Positions 41,248-49,869 of a DNA stretch of 64,000 nucleotides are shown in pieces. Under the pieces are notes generated by a model. The model was not told where the DNA came from and did not search any database. It worked only from the letters and a program-made list of their open reading frames with translations. The position numbers and the translations under genes are program-made. Source of the DNA: Kineosporia babensis (GTDB lineage Bacteria; Actinomycetota; Actinomycetes; Actinomycetales; Kineosporiaceae); assembly GCF_021129305.1 (NCBI RefSeq), contig NZ_JAJOMB010000009.1:124001-188000 (forward strand), in the 5' to 3' direction. Positions within the stretch are counted from its first letter, which is position 1, and every line of letters starts with the position of its first letter.

Positions 41248-42267
41248 ATGCGTTCCTTGATGCCCCGGCGCTCCTCGCGAGCTGCCGTTGTCGCCGTCGC
41301 CGCTGCGGCGATGCTCGCCCTGTCCGCGTGCGGCGGTGGCTCGGACTCCGACGCCGACGCGGCTCCCGCGGATGCGGAAACCAGTGCCGGCGGCGCTTTC
41401 CCGGCCACCGTGGAGACCAAGTTCGGCCCGGTCGAGGTCGAGAAGAAGCCCGAACGGGTGGTCGCGCTCGGCTGGTCCGACGCCGAGATCGCGCTCGCCC
41501 TGGGCGTGCAGCCGGTCGGGGCCAGTGACTGGCTGGCCTTCGGCGGCGAGGGTGTCGGCCCCTGGTCGGAGGGTCAGTACACCACCGCGCCGGAGATTCT
41601 CGGCACGATGGAGCTGGAGTACGAGAAGGTGGCGGCGCTCAAGCCCGACCTGATCCTGGACACCAAGTCCAGCGGCGACCAGACCCGTTACGACACGCTG
41701 GCGAAGATCGCCCCCACCGTGGGCATCCCGACCGGCGGCGAGAACTGGATCACCACGCCGGACGAGCAGATCACCATGATCTCCACCGCGCTCGGCGTGC
41801 CGGAGCAGGGCGAGAAGCTGATCTCCGACACCGCGGCCGAATTCGCCAAGTACGCCGAGGAGAACCCCGAGTTCGCCGGCAAGACGATCACGGTCGGCTC
41901 GAAGACCTCCGAGGGCTACGGCGCCTACGTGGACGGTGACACCCGGGTCGACTTCGCCACCAAGCTCGGCTTCAAGAACAACCCCACCATCCAGGAGCAG
42001 GCCACCGAGGCGTTCTCGGTCAACCTCTCGGCCGAGAACCTGAAGCAGCTGGACGCGGATCTGGTGGTGATGATGCCGATCGGCCTGGACGCCAAGGACA
42101 TCACCGGCGACCCGCTGTTCGAGGCGGTTCCCGCGGTGAAGAGCGGCCACAGCGTGGTTCTCGACGACCTGGACATCAGCAACGCCTTCTCCTCCGGTTC
42201 CCCGGCGGCCACGTCGTACGCGCTCGAGAAGGTCGTCCCGATGTTCAAGGAAACCCTGGCCAAGTAA
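41248..42267 (+). CDS. Iron-siderophore-binding lipoprotein, paralogue 1
   Basis: A 339-residue substrate-binding lipoprotein (peripla_BP_2/FecB class). The signal ends at the lipobox LSAC, lipidated Cys28, followed by a Gly/Ser/Asp linker. The fold begins with FPATVETKFGPVEVEKKPERVVALGWSDAEIALALG; a long helical backbone connects the two lobes. It should capture a ferric siderophore for the FecCD-type channel upstream. It has its own iron box and its own hairpin downstream. It is closely similar to the next gene, so one is a duplicate. Confidence 0.95.
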   Translation: MRSLMPRRSSRAAVVAVAAAAMLALSACGGGSDSDADAAPADAETSAGGAFPATVETKFGPVEVEKKPERVVALGWSDAEIALALGVQPVGASDWLAFGGEGVGPWSEGQYTTAPEILGTMELEYEKVAALKPDLILDTKSSGDQTRYDTLAKIAPTVGIPTGGENWITTPDEQITMISTALGVPEQGEKLISDTAAEFAKYAEENPEFAGKTITVGSKTSEGYGAYVDGDTRVDFATKLGFKNNPTIQEQATEAFSVNLSAENLKQLDADLVVMMPIGLDAKDITGDPLFEAVPAVKSGHSVVLDDLDISNAFSSGSPAATSYALEKVVPMFKETLAK

Positions 42268-42285
42268 GTCTCGGCCGCAACAGTC

Positions 42286-42315
42286 ACGCCCCCGGTGCCG
42301 GTGCAGCGGGGGCGT
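42286..42315 (+). terminator. Hairpin between the two binding-protein genes
   Basis: A 9-bp perfect stem (acgcccccg/cgggggcgt) with a 12-base loop lies 18 bp after the first binding-protein stop codon and 45 bp before the next iron box. It supports separate transcription of the two paralogues. No T run follows. Confidence 0.65.
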
Positions 42316-42359
42316 AACTGCTTTGCCGGACAGGTGCTTTCCCGACGCCAAGTCGTAAC

Positions 42360-42378
42360 TTAGGTAATGCTAACCTTC
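42360..42378. promoter_or_regulatory. Iron box before the second binding-protein gene
   Basis: ttaggtaatgctaaccttc matches the IdeR consensus at 15 of 19 positions; both half-sites are good. It is 42 bp upstream of the ATG at 42421, leaving room for the ggaagga ribosome site, unlike the box of the first paralogue. Confidence 0.82.
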
Positions 42379-42420
42379 CGGAGAGGCTGTACTGCTGTTC
42401 CAGGAAGGACCTACCAAGCA

Positions 42421-43419
42421 ATGAGTTCCAAGCGTTTCTCCGTGGTGGCCGTCGCTGCCGCCGCTGTGCTGGCACTGGCGGCGTGCGGCGGTGGCTCGGA
42501 GGCCGAGGACGTCACCCCGGCCGCCGAATCCGGTGCGGAGCAGGCCTTCCCGGCTACCGTGGCCACCAAGTTCGGCGATGTGACGATCGAGGAGAAGCCC
42601 GAACGAGTGGTCGCGCTCGGCTGGTCGGACGCCGAGGTGGCGCTCGCCCTGGGCGTGCAGCCGGTCGGCTCCAGCGACTGGCTGGCCTTCGGCGGCAAGG
42701 GCGTCGGCCCCTGGGCGGAAGACCTGTACACCGAGGCCCCGGAGGTCATCGGCACGCTCGAGCCGGAGTACGAGAAGATCGCGGCGCTCCAGCCCGACCT
42801 GATCCTCGACGTGAAGTCCAGCGGTGACCAGACCCGTTACGACACACTGAAGAAGATCGCCCCGACCGTCGGCATCCCCGAGGGTGCCGAGCAGTACCTG
42901 ACCTCGTGGACCGACCAGACCACGATGATCGGCCAGGCCCTCGGCGAGCCGGAGAAGGCCGGCGAGCTGATCGCCGGGATCGAGGCCGAGTACGCGAAGT
43001 ACGCTGCCGAGAACCCGGACTTCAAGGGCAAGACCATCACCGTCGGCTCCCGCACCAGCCAGGGCTGGGGTGCCTACGTGAAGGGCACCGGCCGGGTGAA
43101 CTTCGTCGAGAACCTCGGTTTCGAGGCCAACCCGAAGATCGAGGCGCTGCGCGAGGAGGGCTCGTTCTCGGTCAAGCTCTCGTCGGAGAACCTGAAGACG
43201 CTGGACGCCGATCTGGTGGTGATGTCGCCGATCGGACTGGAACCGGCCGACATCAGCGAGGACCCGCTGTTCCAGGCGATTCCCGCGGTCGAGGCCGGGC
43301 ACAGCCTGGTGATCGAGGACGCGCTGGTGCGCCAGGCGTTCGCCACCGAGTCGCCGCTGTCGATCAGCTACGCGCTGGAGAAGGTCGTCCCGCTGTTCCA
43401 GGAAACCCTTTCCAAGTAA
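42421..43419 (+). CDS. Iron-siderophore-binding lipoprotein, paralogue 2
   Basis: A 332-residue lipoprotein of the same class as its neighbour; lipobox LAAC with lipidated Cys22. Long stretches such as PERVVALGWSDAE and ALGVQPVG are shared exactly, while the region around the presumed ligand cleft differs (LTSWTDQTTMIGQALGEPEKAG against ITTPDEQITMISTALGVPEQG). The ATG at 42421 is chosen for its ribosome site; the frame extends upstream into the iron box. Two binding proteins for one permease suggest different siderophores share the channel. Confidence 0.95.
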   Translation: MSSKRFSVVAVAAAAVLALAACGGGSEAEDVTPAAESGAEQAFPATVATKFGDVTIEEKPERVVALGWSDAEVALALGVQPVGSSDWLAFGGKGVGPWAEDLYTEAPEVIGTLEPEYEKIAALQPDLILDVKSSGDQTRYDTLKKIAPTVGIPEGAEQYLTSWTDQTTMIGQALGEPEKAGELIAGIEAEYAKYAAENPDFKGKTITVGSRTSQGWGAYVKGTGRVNFVENLGFEANPKIEALREEGSFSVKLSSENLKTLDADLVVMSPIGLEPADISEDPLFQAIPAVEAGHSLVIEDALVRQAFATESPLSISYALEKVVPLFQETLSK

Positions 43420-43429
43420 GCACAAAACA

Positions 43430-43473
43430 AATGGGGGACGTCCGTGGCCGGTTGGCCACGGACGTCCCCCATT
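43430..43473. terminator. Strong bidirectional terminator, 20-bp perfect stem
   Basis: A perfect 20-bp inverted repeat (aatgggggacgtccgtggcc and its complement) with a GGTT loop fills the 61-bp gap between the second binding-protein gene and the convergent ParA-like gene. It should end both transcripts. Confidence 0.88.
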
Positions 43474-43480
43474 CGCGTTT

Positions 43481-45112
43481 CTAGAGTCCGTCGGCGATCG
43501 CCGCGGTCACCCGCAGCCAGGCGGCGCGGCTGCTCGGGGAGAGCGCGTCGTAGGTGATCGGCCCGCCGGAGACCAGCGCCGGATCGTGCGGAACGTCCAG
43601 CACCGTGCGGGTCAGGCTGCTGAAGTGGGCGTGCAGCCGGTCGTGCAGGGCCGGATCCGGGTGCCGGGCCGGGGAACTCAGCACGGTGACCGCGTTGTGC
43701 ACGACGTCGGCCTTGCCCGCCGCAGTTAGCCCGTCGGCCAGCCAGGCCGCCGACGCCGCGGTGTCCTCGCGGATGGTCGAGACGATCACCAGCTGGTCGG
43801 CCGCGTTGATCGCCGCCTGCCAGTTCGAGGCCCGCATGTTGTTGCCGGTGTCGACCACCAGCACCCGGTAGAACCGGGCCAGTGCCTTGTGCAGCTGGTC
43901 GAAGGCGACATCGTCGATGCTCGCCGCCGAGGCCGCGTCCTCGTCACTGGCCAGCACGTCGAACTGGGCGCTGCCCTGCGAGCGCACGTAGTTGTCCAGG
44001 TCGCCCACCCGTGAGGACCGCACGTCGGTGAACCGGTCGAGGTCGCGCAGCAGGTCGACCGCGGTGTTGGTGTGCCGGGCCGGGTTCGCCCGCCAGCCCA
44101 GCGTGCCCCGGGTCTCGTTGTTGTCCCAGGCCAGCGTGTAGCCGCCGCGGTGCATGCCGAACGTGGCGGCGATCAGCAGCGCGGCCGTGGTCTTGTGCGC
44201 CCCGCCCTTGGGGTTCACCACCACCACGGTCTTGGGCCCGCGCAGGCTGCGCTGCACCGAGGCCACGGCTTCGCGGTACTCCAGCTCACGCGGGCTGGGG
44301 GTGGGGGAGATCATGCCGCCGGTGAGCCGGCGAACGGCGCCCTGCCAGCCGTCCTGGGCCGGTCCGTTGGGAGCCGGGGGACGGGTGGCGAGCAGGTCGG
44401 GGAGGGTGGGTTTCGGCTGGGGGACGCCGAGTTCCTTGGCCATCTGGTTGGTGGCCGAGGGGACGGGGATGGTTGCGGTCTCGGGGGTGTTGCTGCTCGC
44501 GGACGTGGTGGCTCCAGCAGAAGTGGCGGCCGAGGGGGAGGCGGCCGAGGTGGGGCGGATCGGTAGGCCGGCCGCAGTGGTCTGCTCCGGCGAATTGGGC
44601 GGCGAGATCGGCAGGGCCGAGGTGCCGTCCGGTTCGGTGGTGCTCAAGGGTGCATCGGCGGTGCCGGCCTCGGGCGGGATCGTCGGGCTCAGGGCCTCGG
44701 ACCCGGCCGTGCGGGCGCCGAGCGCGTCGCGCAGCGGGCCGTGCTTGGACCGGCCCAGCTTGGTCCGGCGGGCCGAACCCGGCAGCGGGCCCGGGGCGAC
44801 CTGCTCCCAGGACCGGGCGGTGCTGTTCGGCGGCTGCTCGTCCAGCGGGAGCACCCGGCCGTCCGGGTGCACCACCAGGTGCGAGGGGCCCTCCGGGTCG
44901 ACGGTCTCGACCCGCAGCGGGCGGCCGAGTCCGGCCGTCTGGACGCTGAGGTGCTCGAGAACGGCGGCCCGGGCCTGGGCGACGTCGCCTCCACCGCTGA
45001 GCACGGTCCGCGGCGAGCCGTTGATCGTGACTTCAGCGGTGCCGTCCGCGGTGATGTTCGCGCTGACCTTGGGCCAGTCCGGCACGGCGCCGTACGGGTC
45101 GGGGATGCTCAC
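43481..45112 (-). CDS. ParA/MinD-like ATPase with a long disordered N-terminal region (EspI-like)
   Basis: A 543-residue protein with two parts. Residues 1-80 are a small ordered segment (PKVSANITADGTAEVTINGSPRTVLSGG, then PLRVETVDPEG) and residues 100-290 are rich in Pro, Ala, Ser and Thr and probably disordered. The C-terminal 250 residues form a ParA/MinD-type ATPase with a deviant Walker A (VVNPKGGAHKTTAALL), WDNNETRGTLGW as switch, and YRVLVVDTGNNMRASNWQAA. This architecture resembles the EspI proteins of type VII secretion loci, but no ESX gene is in the window. The GTG at 45112 has an agaaagg ribosome site; the ATG at 45130 is an alternative. It stands alone. Confidence 0.82.
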   Translation of the reverse strand: MSIPDPYGAVPDWPKVSANITADGTAEVTINGSPRTVLSGGGDVAQARAAVLEHLSVQTAGLGRPLRVETVDPEGPSHLVVHPDGRVLPLDEQPPNSTARSWEQVAPGPLPGSARRTKLGRSKHGPLRDALGARTAGSEALSPTIPPEAGTADAPLSTTEPDGTSALPISPPNSPEQTTAAGLPIRPTSAASPSAATSAGATTSASSNTPETATIPVPSATNQMAKELGVPQPKPTLPDLLATRPPAPNGPAQDGWQGAVRRLTGGMISPTPSPRELEYREAVASVQRSLRGPKTVVVVNPKGGAHKTTAALLIAATFGMHRGGYTLAWDNNETRGTLGWRANPARHTNTAVDLLRDLDRFTDVRSSRVGDLDNYVRSQGSAQFDVLASDEDAASAASIDDVAFDQLHKALARFYRVLVVDTGNNMRASNWQAAINAADQLVIVSTIREDTAASAAWLADGLTAAGKADVVHNAVTVLSSPARHPDPALHDRLHAHFSSLTRTVLDVPHDPALVSGGPITYDALSPSSRAAWLRVTAAIADGL

Positions 45113-45385
45113 GCGGCTGCCTTTCTCCATGCTCTGCTTCACGGGGGTGAGAGGCCGCCGGATCAAAAGAAGATCAAATAGAAATGAAATGAGCGGCCCG
45201 TCACGGAAGATACGGTACGAGTACACGTAAAGTCACCAATCTTCGGAAACGTGACATAAACGTTGGCCACACGCTGCGTCGAGTGGCGCTGAAGTTCTCC
45301 GGGAACCAAAGAAATGGATGCAGCGTCTTTATCTGTCGAACGATGTGGACAGGTAGTCCACATGTCCGATGGCTGGAGAGCGTCC

Positions 45386-46471
45386 ATGCGTAAGTCCGTC
45401 CCGATCCTGACCAGTGCCGCGCTGCTGCTGACGGCCTGCAGCGCCGACCCGCCGGGCCCGGCTGCGCCGGTGGCGGCCACCGGCCTCGGCGAGATCACCG
45501 AGATCACCACCGGCCTGGACATGCCCTGGGGCCTGGCCTTCCTTCCCGACGGCTCCGCGTTGGTCACCGAACGGGCCACTGGCAACATCCGCCGGGTTGC
45601 TCCCGACGGGGCCTCGACACAGACCGTCGGCACCGTCGAAGGAGTGGTCAAGACCTCGGAGGGCGGGCTGCACGGCATCGCCGTCTCGCCGGACTTCGCC
45701 GACGACCGGACCGTTTTCGCCTTCGTGTCCGGCCAGGACGAGGACTGGGTGGCGAGCTTCGAACTGGCTGCCGACTACTCGTCGCTGCGGCAGGAGGCGG
45801 TGATCCTGGACGGGATCGAGACCGCCGACCGGCACCACGGCGGGCGGATCGCCTTCGGCCCTGACGGCAATCTCTGGATCGGTACCGGAGACGCCTTCGA
45901 GCCCGAGAACGCCGCCGACGAGGAGGCTCTGAACGGCAAGATCCTGCGGATCGCCCCGGACGGGTCGATCCCCGCCGACAATCCGGGCGACTCGCCGATC
46001 TACTCCACCGGGCACCGCAACGTCCAGGGCATCACCTTCGGCCCGGACGGCACGGTCTACGCCTCCGAGCTCGGCCACCGCACCTGGGACGAGGTCAACG
46101 TGATCGAGGCCGGGCAGGACTACGGCTGGCCGCAGAGCGAGGGGATCGAGGGGGACGCCGGGACCGAGCCGATCTTCGTGCTGCACCCGGACGACGCCTC
46201 ACCTTCCGGCGTGGCCTACGCCGATGGGTCGCTGTGGGTGGGGGCTCTGGGCGGGCAACGGCTGTGGCAGCTGCCGGTGGACGGGGCCGAGGCGGCCGGC
46301 GAGCCGATCGAGCACCTGGTCGAGGAGTACGGACGCATTCGCACCGTCGAGGTGGCCCCGGACGGCGCGCTGTGGCTGATGACGTCGAACACCGACGAGG
46401 CCACCTGGGGCGGTACCGATCCGCGGCCGGGCGACGACCGGATCCTGCGGGTGGAACTGTCCACGCCTTAG
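45386..46471 (+). CDS. PQQ-dependent-type aldose sugar dehydrogenase lipoprotein
   Basis: A 361-residue beta-propeller protein (GSDH/YliI-like). The ATG at 45386 follows a ggagag ribosome site and starts a lipoprotein signal (LLLTAC, lipidated Cys18). The propeller shows [37 protein letters not shown], and [21 protein letters not shown], then [17 protein letters not shown], with the catalytic His expected in RHHGG. Relatives oxidise aldose sugars with pyrroloquinoline quinone outside the membrane; no PQQ synthesis genes are in the window, so the cofactor may be imported. It stands alone, with TetR convergent after it. Confidence 0.92.
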   Translation: MRKSVPILTSAALLLTACSADPPGPAAPVAATGLGEITEITTGLDMPWGLAFLPDGSALVTERATGNIRRVAPDGASTQTVGTVEGVVKTSEGGLHGIAVSPDFADDRTVFAFVSGQDEDWVASFELAADYSSLRQEAVILDGIETADRHHGGRIAFGPDGNLWIGTGDAFEPENAADEEALNGKILRIAPDGSIPADNPGDSPIYSTGHRNVQGITFGPDGTVYASELGHRTWDEVNVIEAGQDYGWPQSEGIEGDAGTEPIFVLHPDDASPSGVAYADGSLWVGALGGQRLWQLPVDGAEAAGEPIEHLVEEYGRIRTVEVAPDGALWLMTSNTDEATWGGTDPRPGDDRILRVELSTP

Positions 46472-46499
46472 CGCAGCTTTGCCTACTGCGGAGCAGGCT

Positions 46500-47093
46500 C
46501 TAGGTAGCAGCTCCGTCCAGGGCGTTGTTCACCAGGGCGACGGCGAAGGCCTCGTCCAGCGGGGCGTCGAGCACCAGCAGCCGGTGGTAGCAGGCGCCCC
46601 ACAGCTGGTCGACCAGCAGGGCCACATCCAGGTCGGCGCGCAACTGGCCGCGTTGCTGGGCGCGGTCCAGGGCTTCGACGGCCAGATCGCGGCGCGGACC
46701 GGAGTAGTCCCGCCGGAAGGCGGCGGCCAGGTCCGGGTCGGTCTGCGCGGTGCCGATCAGGCCCGCGATCACCGGCCCGGCCCCGCCCTCGGTGAGCAGC
46801 CGGACGAACGCGGTGAGCTGGGTGGTCAGATCGGCCCGGATGTCGCCGGTGTCGGGGAAGGCGAGAACTGGCCGGCTGCGGGCGAAGTAGGCCTCGGCGG
46901 CCAGGGCACCGGCCGAGGGCCACCACTTGTACAACGTCATCTTGCTGGACCCGGCCGCGGCGGCCACCCGCTCGAAGGTGACCGCCTTCATGCCCTCGGC
47001 GAAGAGCAGATCGGCGGCGGCTTCCAGGACGCCGGTGCGGACCTCGGCGGCCGGACGGCGGCCGCGGCCCCGTCGGACGGGTTGCTGATTCAT
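46500..47093 (-). CDS. TetR-family transcriptional regulator
   Basis: A 197-residue repressor. The HTH is VRTGVLEAAADLLFAEGMKAVTFERVAAAAGSSKMTLYKWWPS (about residues 18-60), followed by a helical ligand domain (TetR_C_11-like; GPVIAGLIGTAQTDPDLAAAFRRDY). It is divergent from the pirin gene with only a short gap, so it probably represses it. The ligand is unknown. The 3' end is 28 bp from the convergent sugar-dehydrogenase gene. Confidence 0.94.
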   Translation of the reverse strand: MNQQPVRRGRGRRPAAEVRTGVLEAAADLLFAEGMKAVTFERVAAAAGSSKMTLYKWWPSAGALAAEAYFARSRPVLAFPDTGDIRADLTTQLTAFVRLLTEGGAGPVIAGLIGTAQTDPDLAAAFRRDYSGPRRDLAVEALDRAQQRGQLRADLDVALLVDQLWGACYHRLLVLDAPLDEAFAVALVNNALDGAAT

Positions 47094-47137
47094 CGGGGGC
47101 CAGGTTAATGGACGGCTCGTTCTCTTATCCTGGGGAG

Positions 47138-48043
47138 GTGAGCAAAGTGGAGGTACTGCCGCCGCGAGACGTGCCGCTGGGCGGCCCGCGGGCGATGACC
47201 GTGCGCCGCACCCTGCCGCAGCGCGGGCGCAGCCTGATCGGGGCCTGGTGCTTCCTCGACCACTACGGCCCGGACGACGTCGAGATCACCGGGGGGATGC
47301 AGGTCGCCCGGCACCCGCACACCGGCCTGGCCACGGTGAGCTGGCTGTTCACCGGCGAGATCGACCACCTGGACTCGGCCGGGTTCGCCGCCCGGGTCCG
47401 GCCCGGCGAGGTGAACCTGATGGTGGCCGGGCACGGCATCTCGCACCAGGAGATCTCCACCGCCGAGACCCGCACGCTGCACGGCGCCCAGCTCTGGTAC
47501 GCCCTGCCTGCGTCCACCCGGGACATGCCCCCGACGTTCCATCACTACGCGCCGTCGCCGGTGACGGTGGACGGCGCCGAGATCCGGGTGTTCATCGGCT
47601 CACTGGTGGGCAGTGTCTCGCCAGTGCCCACCTACACCCCACCTCTGCTCGGCGCCGAGATCCTGCTCTCGGGCTCGCTGGAACTGGCTCTGGACAGCCG
47701 CTTTGAACACGGGGTGCTCCTGGACGGAGGCTCCGCACGGGTCGACGGCACGCAGGTCCCGGCCGATCACCTGGTCTACCTGCCGCCCGGGCGTGAACAG
47801 CTGAGCATCGAAGGCGAAGCCCGGCTGCTGCTGATCGGCGGTGAGCCGCTGGGTGAGCAGATCGTGATGTGGTGGAACTTCGTCGGCCGCAACCACGACG
47901 AGATCGCCGAGTTCCGGGCTACCTGGCAGGCCGAGATCGGCGGGACGGCGGATCCCCGGCGGTTCGGGGTGTTTCCGGAAGGTCAGCCGGCTCCGCTGCC
48001 GGCTCCGACGCTGCCTCCGCTGCGGCTGCGCCCGCGCGGCTGA
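47138..48043 (+). CDS. Pirin-family cupin protein
   Basis: A 301-residue double-cupin protein. The N-terminal cupin has the metal-binding signature HPHTGLATVSWLFTGEIDHLDSAG with further ligands in HGISHQE; the C-terminal cupin ends GGEPLGEQIVMWWNFVGRNHDEIAEFRATW. Pirins act as iron-dependent quercetinases or redox cofactors. The GTG at 47138 is preferred over an in-frame ATG at 47108, only 14 bp from the divergent TetR start; another GTG at 47147 has the best-placed ggggagg site. Its last 125 bp overlap the end of the convergent XRE-type gene. Confidence 0.93.
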   Translation: MSKVEVLPPRDVPLGGPRAMTVRRTLPQRGRSLIGAWCFLDHYGPDDVEITGGMQVARHPHTGLATVSWLFTGEIDHLDSAGFAARVRPGEVNLMVAGHGISHQEISTAETRTLHGAQLWYALPASTRDMPPTFHHYAPSPVTVDGAEIRVFIGSLVGSVSPVPTYTPPLLGAEILLSGSLELALDSRFEHGVLLDGGSARVDGTQVPADHLVYLPPGREQLSIEGEARLLLIGGEPLGEQIVMWWNFVGRNHDEIAEFRATWQAEIGGTADPRRFGVFPEGQPAPLPAPTLPPLRLRPRG

Positions 48044-48845
48044 GGGCCAGCAGCCGCAGATTGTCGCTGGAGCGGCTGCCCGGGTCGGTGGTATAGAGAA
48101 ACAGCGTCTGCCCCTCGTCACCGGGCAACTCCAACGCCTCGAAACGTAAAGTGATCGGCCCGACTTCGGGGTGCGTCATCTGCTTCGTGCCGTGCGTGCG
48201 CTCGTGGACCCGGTGGTCCTCCCAGGCCGCGCGGAACTCCGGGCTCTTGATCGTCAGCTCGCCCACCAGCTCGTTCAGCATCGGGTCGTCCGGGTGCCGG
48301 CCGGCGTCCAGGCGCAGGGTGCCCACCGCATCGGCCGCGACCGTGGCCCAGTCCAGAAAGCGGCTGCGGGCCAACGGGTCGAGCAGCATCCAGCGGGTGT
48401 AGTTGCGCTCGCGGGCGGGCAGCCGGCGCCAGTCGGTGAGCAGCGCGTCGGCCAGGGAGTTCGAGGCCAGCACGTCGGTGCGCCGGCCGAGGATCAGGGC
48501 CGGGTGATCGACCAGCGAGGCCAGCATCTGCTGGACGGCCGGGCGAACCCGCTGCGTGGTGGGTCTGAAGGCCTGATGGGGCCGGGCCAGGTCGAACAGG
48601 TGCAGGCGGGCCGAGGTATCCAGGCGAAGGGTCCGGGCCAGCGACTCGAGCACAGCCTCGGACGGAGTGCTGTGCCGGCCCTGCTCCAGCCGCGTGTAGT
48701 AGTCCACGCTGACCCCGGCCAGCTGCGCCACCTCTTCCCGGCGCAGCCCCTGCACCCGCCTCGGCGCATCGCCCGTCTCCAGGCCCACCTCGTGCGGCGT
48801 CAGACCGGCCCGGCTGCTGCGCAGGAAGTCACCCAGATCGCTCAT
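47919..48845 (-). CDS. XRE-type helix-turn-helix regulator (MmyB-like ligand domain)
   Basis: A 308-residue regulator. Residues 5-80 hold a lambda-repressor-type HTH (RRVQGLRREEVAQLAGVSVDYYTRLEQGR), and residues 100-275 match the MmyB-like fatty-acid-binding PAS-like domain (NYTRWMLLDPLARSRFLDW, VGPITLRFEALELPGDEGQTLFLYTTDPGSRSSDNLRLLA). The final 25 residues are low-complexity (AAEAASEPAAEPADLP). It is divergent from the SDR gene (150 bp apart) and is the likely regulator of it; this XRE/SDR pairing is common. The 3' end overlaps the pirin gene by 125 bp. Confidence 0.93.
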   Translation of the reverse strand: MSDLGDFLRSSRAGLTPHEVGLETGDAPRRVQGLRREEVAQLAGVSVDYYTRLEQGRHSTPSEAVLESLARTLRLDTSARLHLFDLARPHQAFRPTTQRVRPAVQQMLASLVDHPALILGRRTDVLASNSLADALLTDWRRLPARERNYTRWMLLDPLARSRFLDWATVAADAVGTLRLDAGRHPDDPMLNELVGELTIKSPEFRAAWEDHRVHERTHGTKQMTHPEVGPITLRFEALELPGDEGQTLFLYTTDPGSRSSDNLRLLALSRAGAAAAEAASEPAAEPADLPETPRTAGDPPSRRSRPAR

Positions 48846-48995
48846 ACCCTCAATCCTCGGCCCGGACGCCGCGATTGCGAAGGGCCTGGGTGGGCATGCC
48901 GTTCCCAGGTTGTGCTGGGCCGGGAAGGTCGTGGTGGCGGACCCGGAAGCGGGCGAACCATGGAGGCAAGTCGTCCTTCTGGAACGGAGAATCAC

Positions 48996-49808
48996 ATGTC
49001 CACCTGGTTCGTCACCGGCGCCTCCCGTGGTCTCGGCCTCGAGCTGGTCGAGCAACTGCTGGAGCGTGGCGAGAACGTGGCCGCCACCACCCGCTCGGCG
49101 GCCCGGATGCCGGAGCACCCGAACCTGCTGGTGCGAGAGGTCGACCTGGCCGACGAGAAGCAGGTTGCCGAGGCGGTGGCCGCCACCCAGGAACGCTTCG
49201 GACGCCTGGACGTGGTGGTCAACAACGCCGGTTACGGTCACCTGGCGGCGGTCGAGGAGGTCACCGACGCCGAGGCCCGCACCATGTTCGACGTGCAGAT
49301 CTTCGGGGCCTGGAACGTGCTGCGGGCCGCCCTGCCGCTGCTGCGGGCCCAGCGCAGCGGGCACATCGTCAATATCTCCTCGATCGTCGGCCTGGTGCCG
49401 TTCCCGGGCTGGGGCCTGTACGCGGCCGGCAAGTTCGCGCTCGAGGGCCTGAGCGAGTCACTGGCCGCCGAGGTGGCCGACTTCGGGATCAAGGTCAACC
49501 TGATCGAGCCCGGCTACCTGCGCACCGACTTCCTGCGCCCGGTCTCGATCGCCCTGCCCTCGGCGCCGGTCGATGCCTATCCGGCGGTCCGGGAGATGAC
49601 CAAGCAGCACCTGGCCATGCCCGGCACCCAGCTCGGCGACCCGGTCAAGGCCGCCGCCGCGATCATCCAGGTGGTCGAGGCCGGGAACGCGCCGCTGCAC
49701 CAGCTGCTCGGCTCGGACTCCTACGCCCTGGCCACCGCCAAGCTGGAGGCCCTGCGGGCCGAGGTGGAGGCAGGCCGGGAACTGGCCGTCACCACCGACA
49801 TTGCCTAA
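48996..49808 (+). CDS. Short-chain dehydrogenase/reductase
   Basis: A 270-residue classical SDR. The nucleotide site is TGASRGLG (8-15), NNAGYG follows strand 4, and the catalytic Ser/Tyr/Lys are in NISSIVG and YAAGKFALEG. LIEPGYLRTDF is the usual post-catalytic loop. The ATG has a ggaacggaga ribosome site. Likely NADP-dependent, substrate unknown. The divergent XRE-type regulator upstream probably controls it; it ends in a clear hairpin. Confidence 0.94.
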   Translation: MSTWFVTGASRGLGLELVEQLLERGENVAATTRSAARMPEHPNLLVREVDLADEKQVAEAVAATQERFGRLDVVVNNAGYGHLAAVEEVTDAEARTMFDVQIFGAWNVLRAALPLLRAQRSGHIVNISSIVGLVPFPGWGLYAAGKFALEGLSESLAAEVADFGIKVNLIEPGYLRTDFLRPVSIALPSAPVDAYPAVREMTKQHLAMPGTQLGDPVKAAAAIIQVVEAGNAPLHQLLGSDSYALATAKLEALRAEVEAGRELAVTTDIA

Positions 49809-49816
49809 GTAAACGA

Positions 49817-49853
49817 AGCGGGCCGCCCCCTTCGCCGAAGGAGGCGGCCCGCT
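49817..49853. terminator. Bidirectional hairpin between SDR and flotillin genes
   Basis: An 11-bp perfect stem (agcgggccgcc/ggcggcccgct) with an inner short stem (cttcgccgaag) lies in the 61-bp gap between two convergent genes. No long T run. Both transcripts should end here. Confidence 0.8.
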
Positions 49854-49869
49854 GGTGCTTGCCTCCAGA

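Noticed and set aside
45130-45226. Upstream in-frame extension of the ParA-like gene including a hydrophobic segment
   Set aside because: AT-rich promoter-like sequence; a better ribosome site precedes the GTG at 45112.
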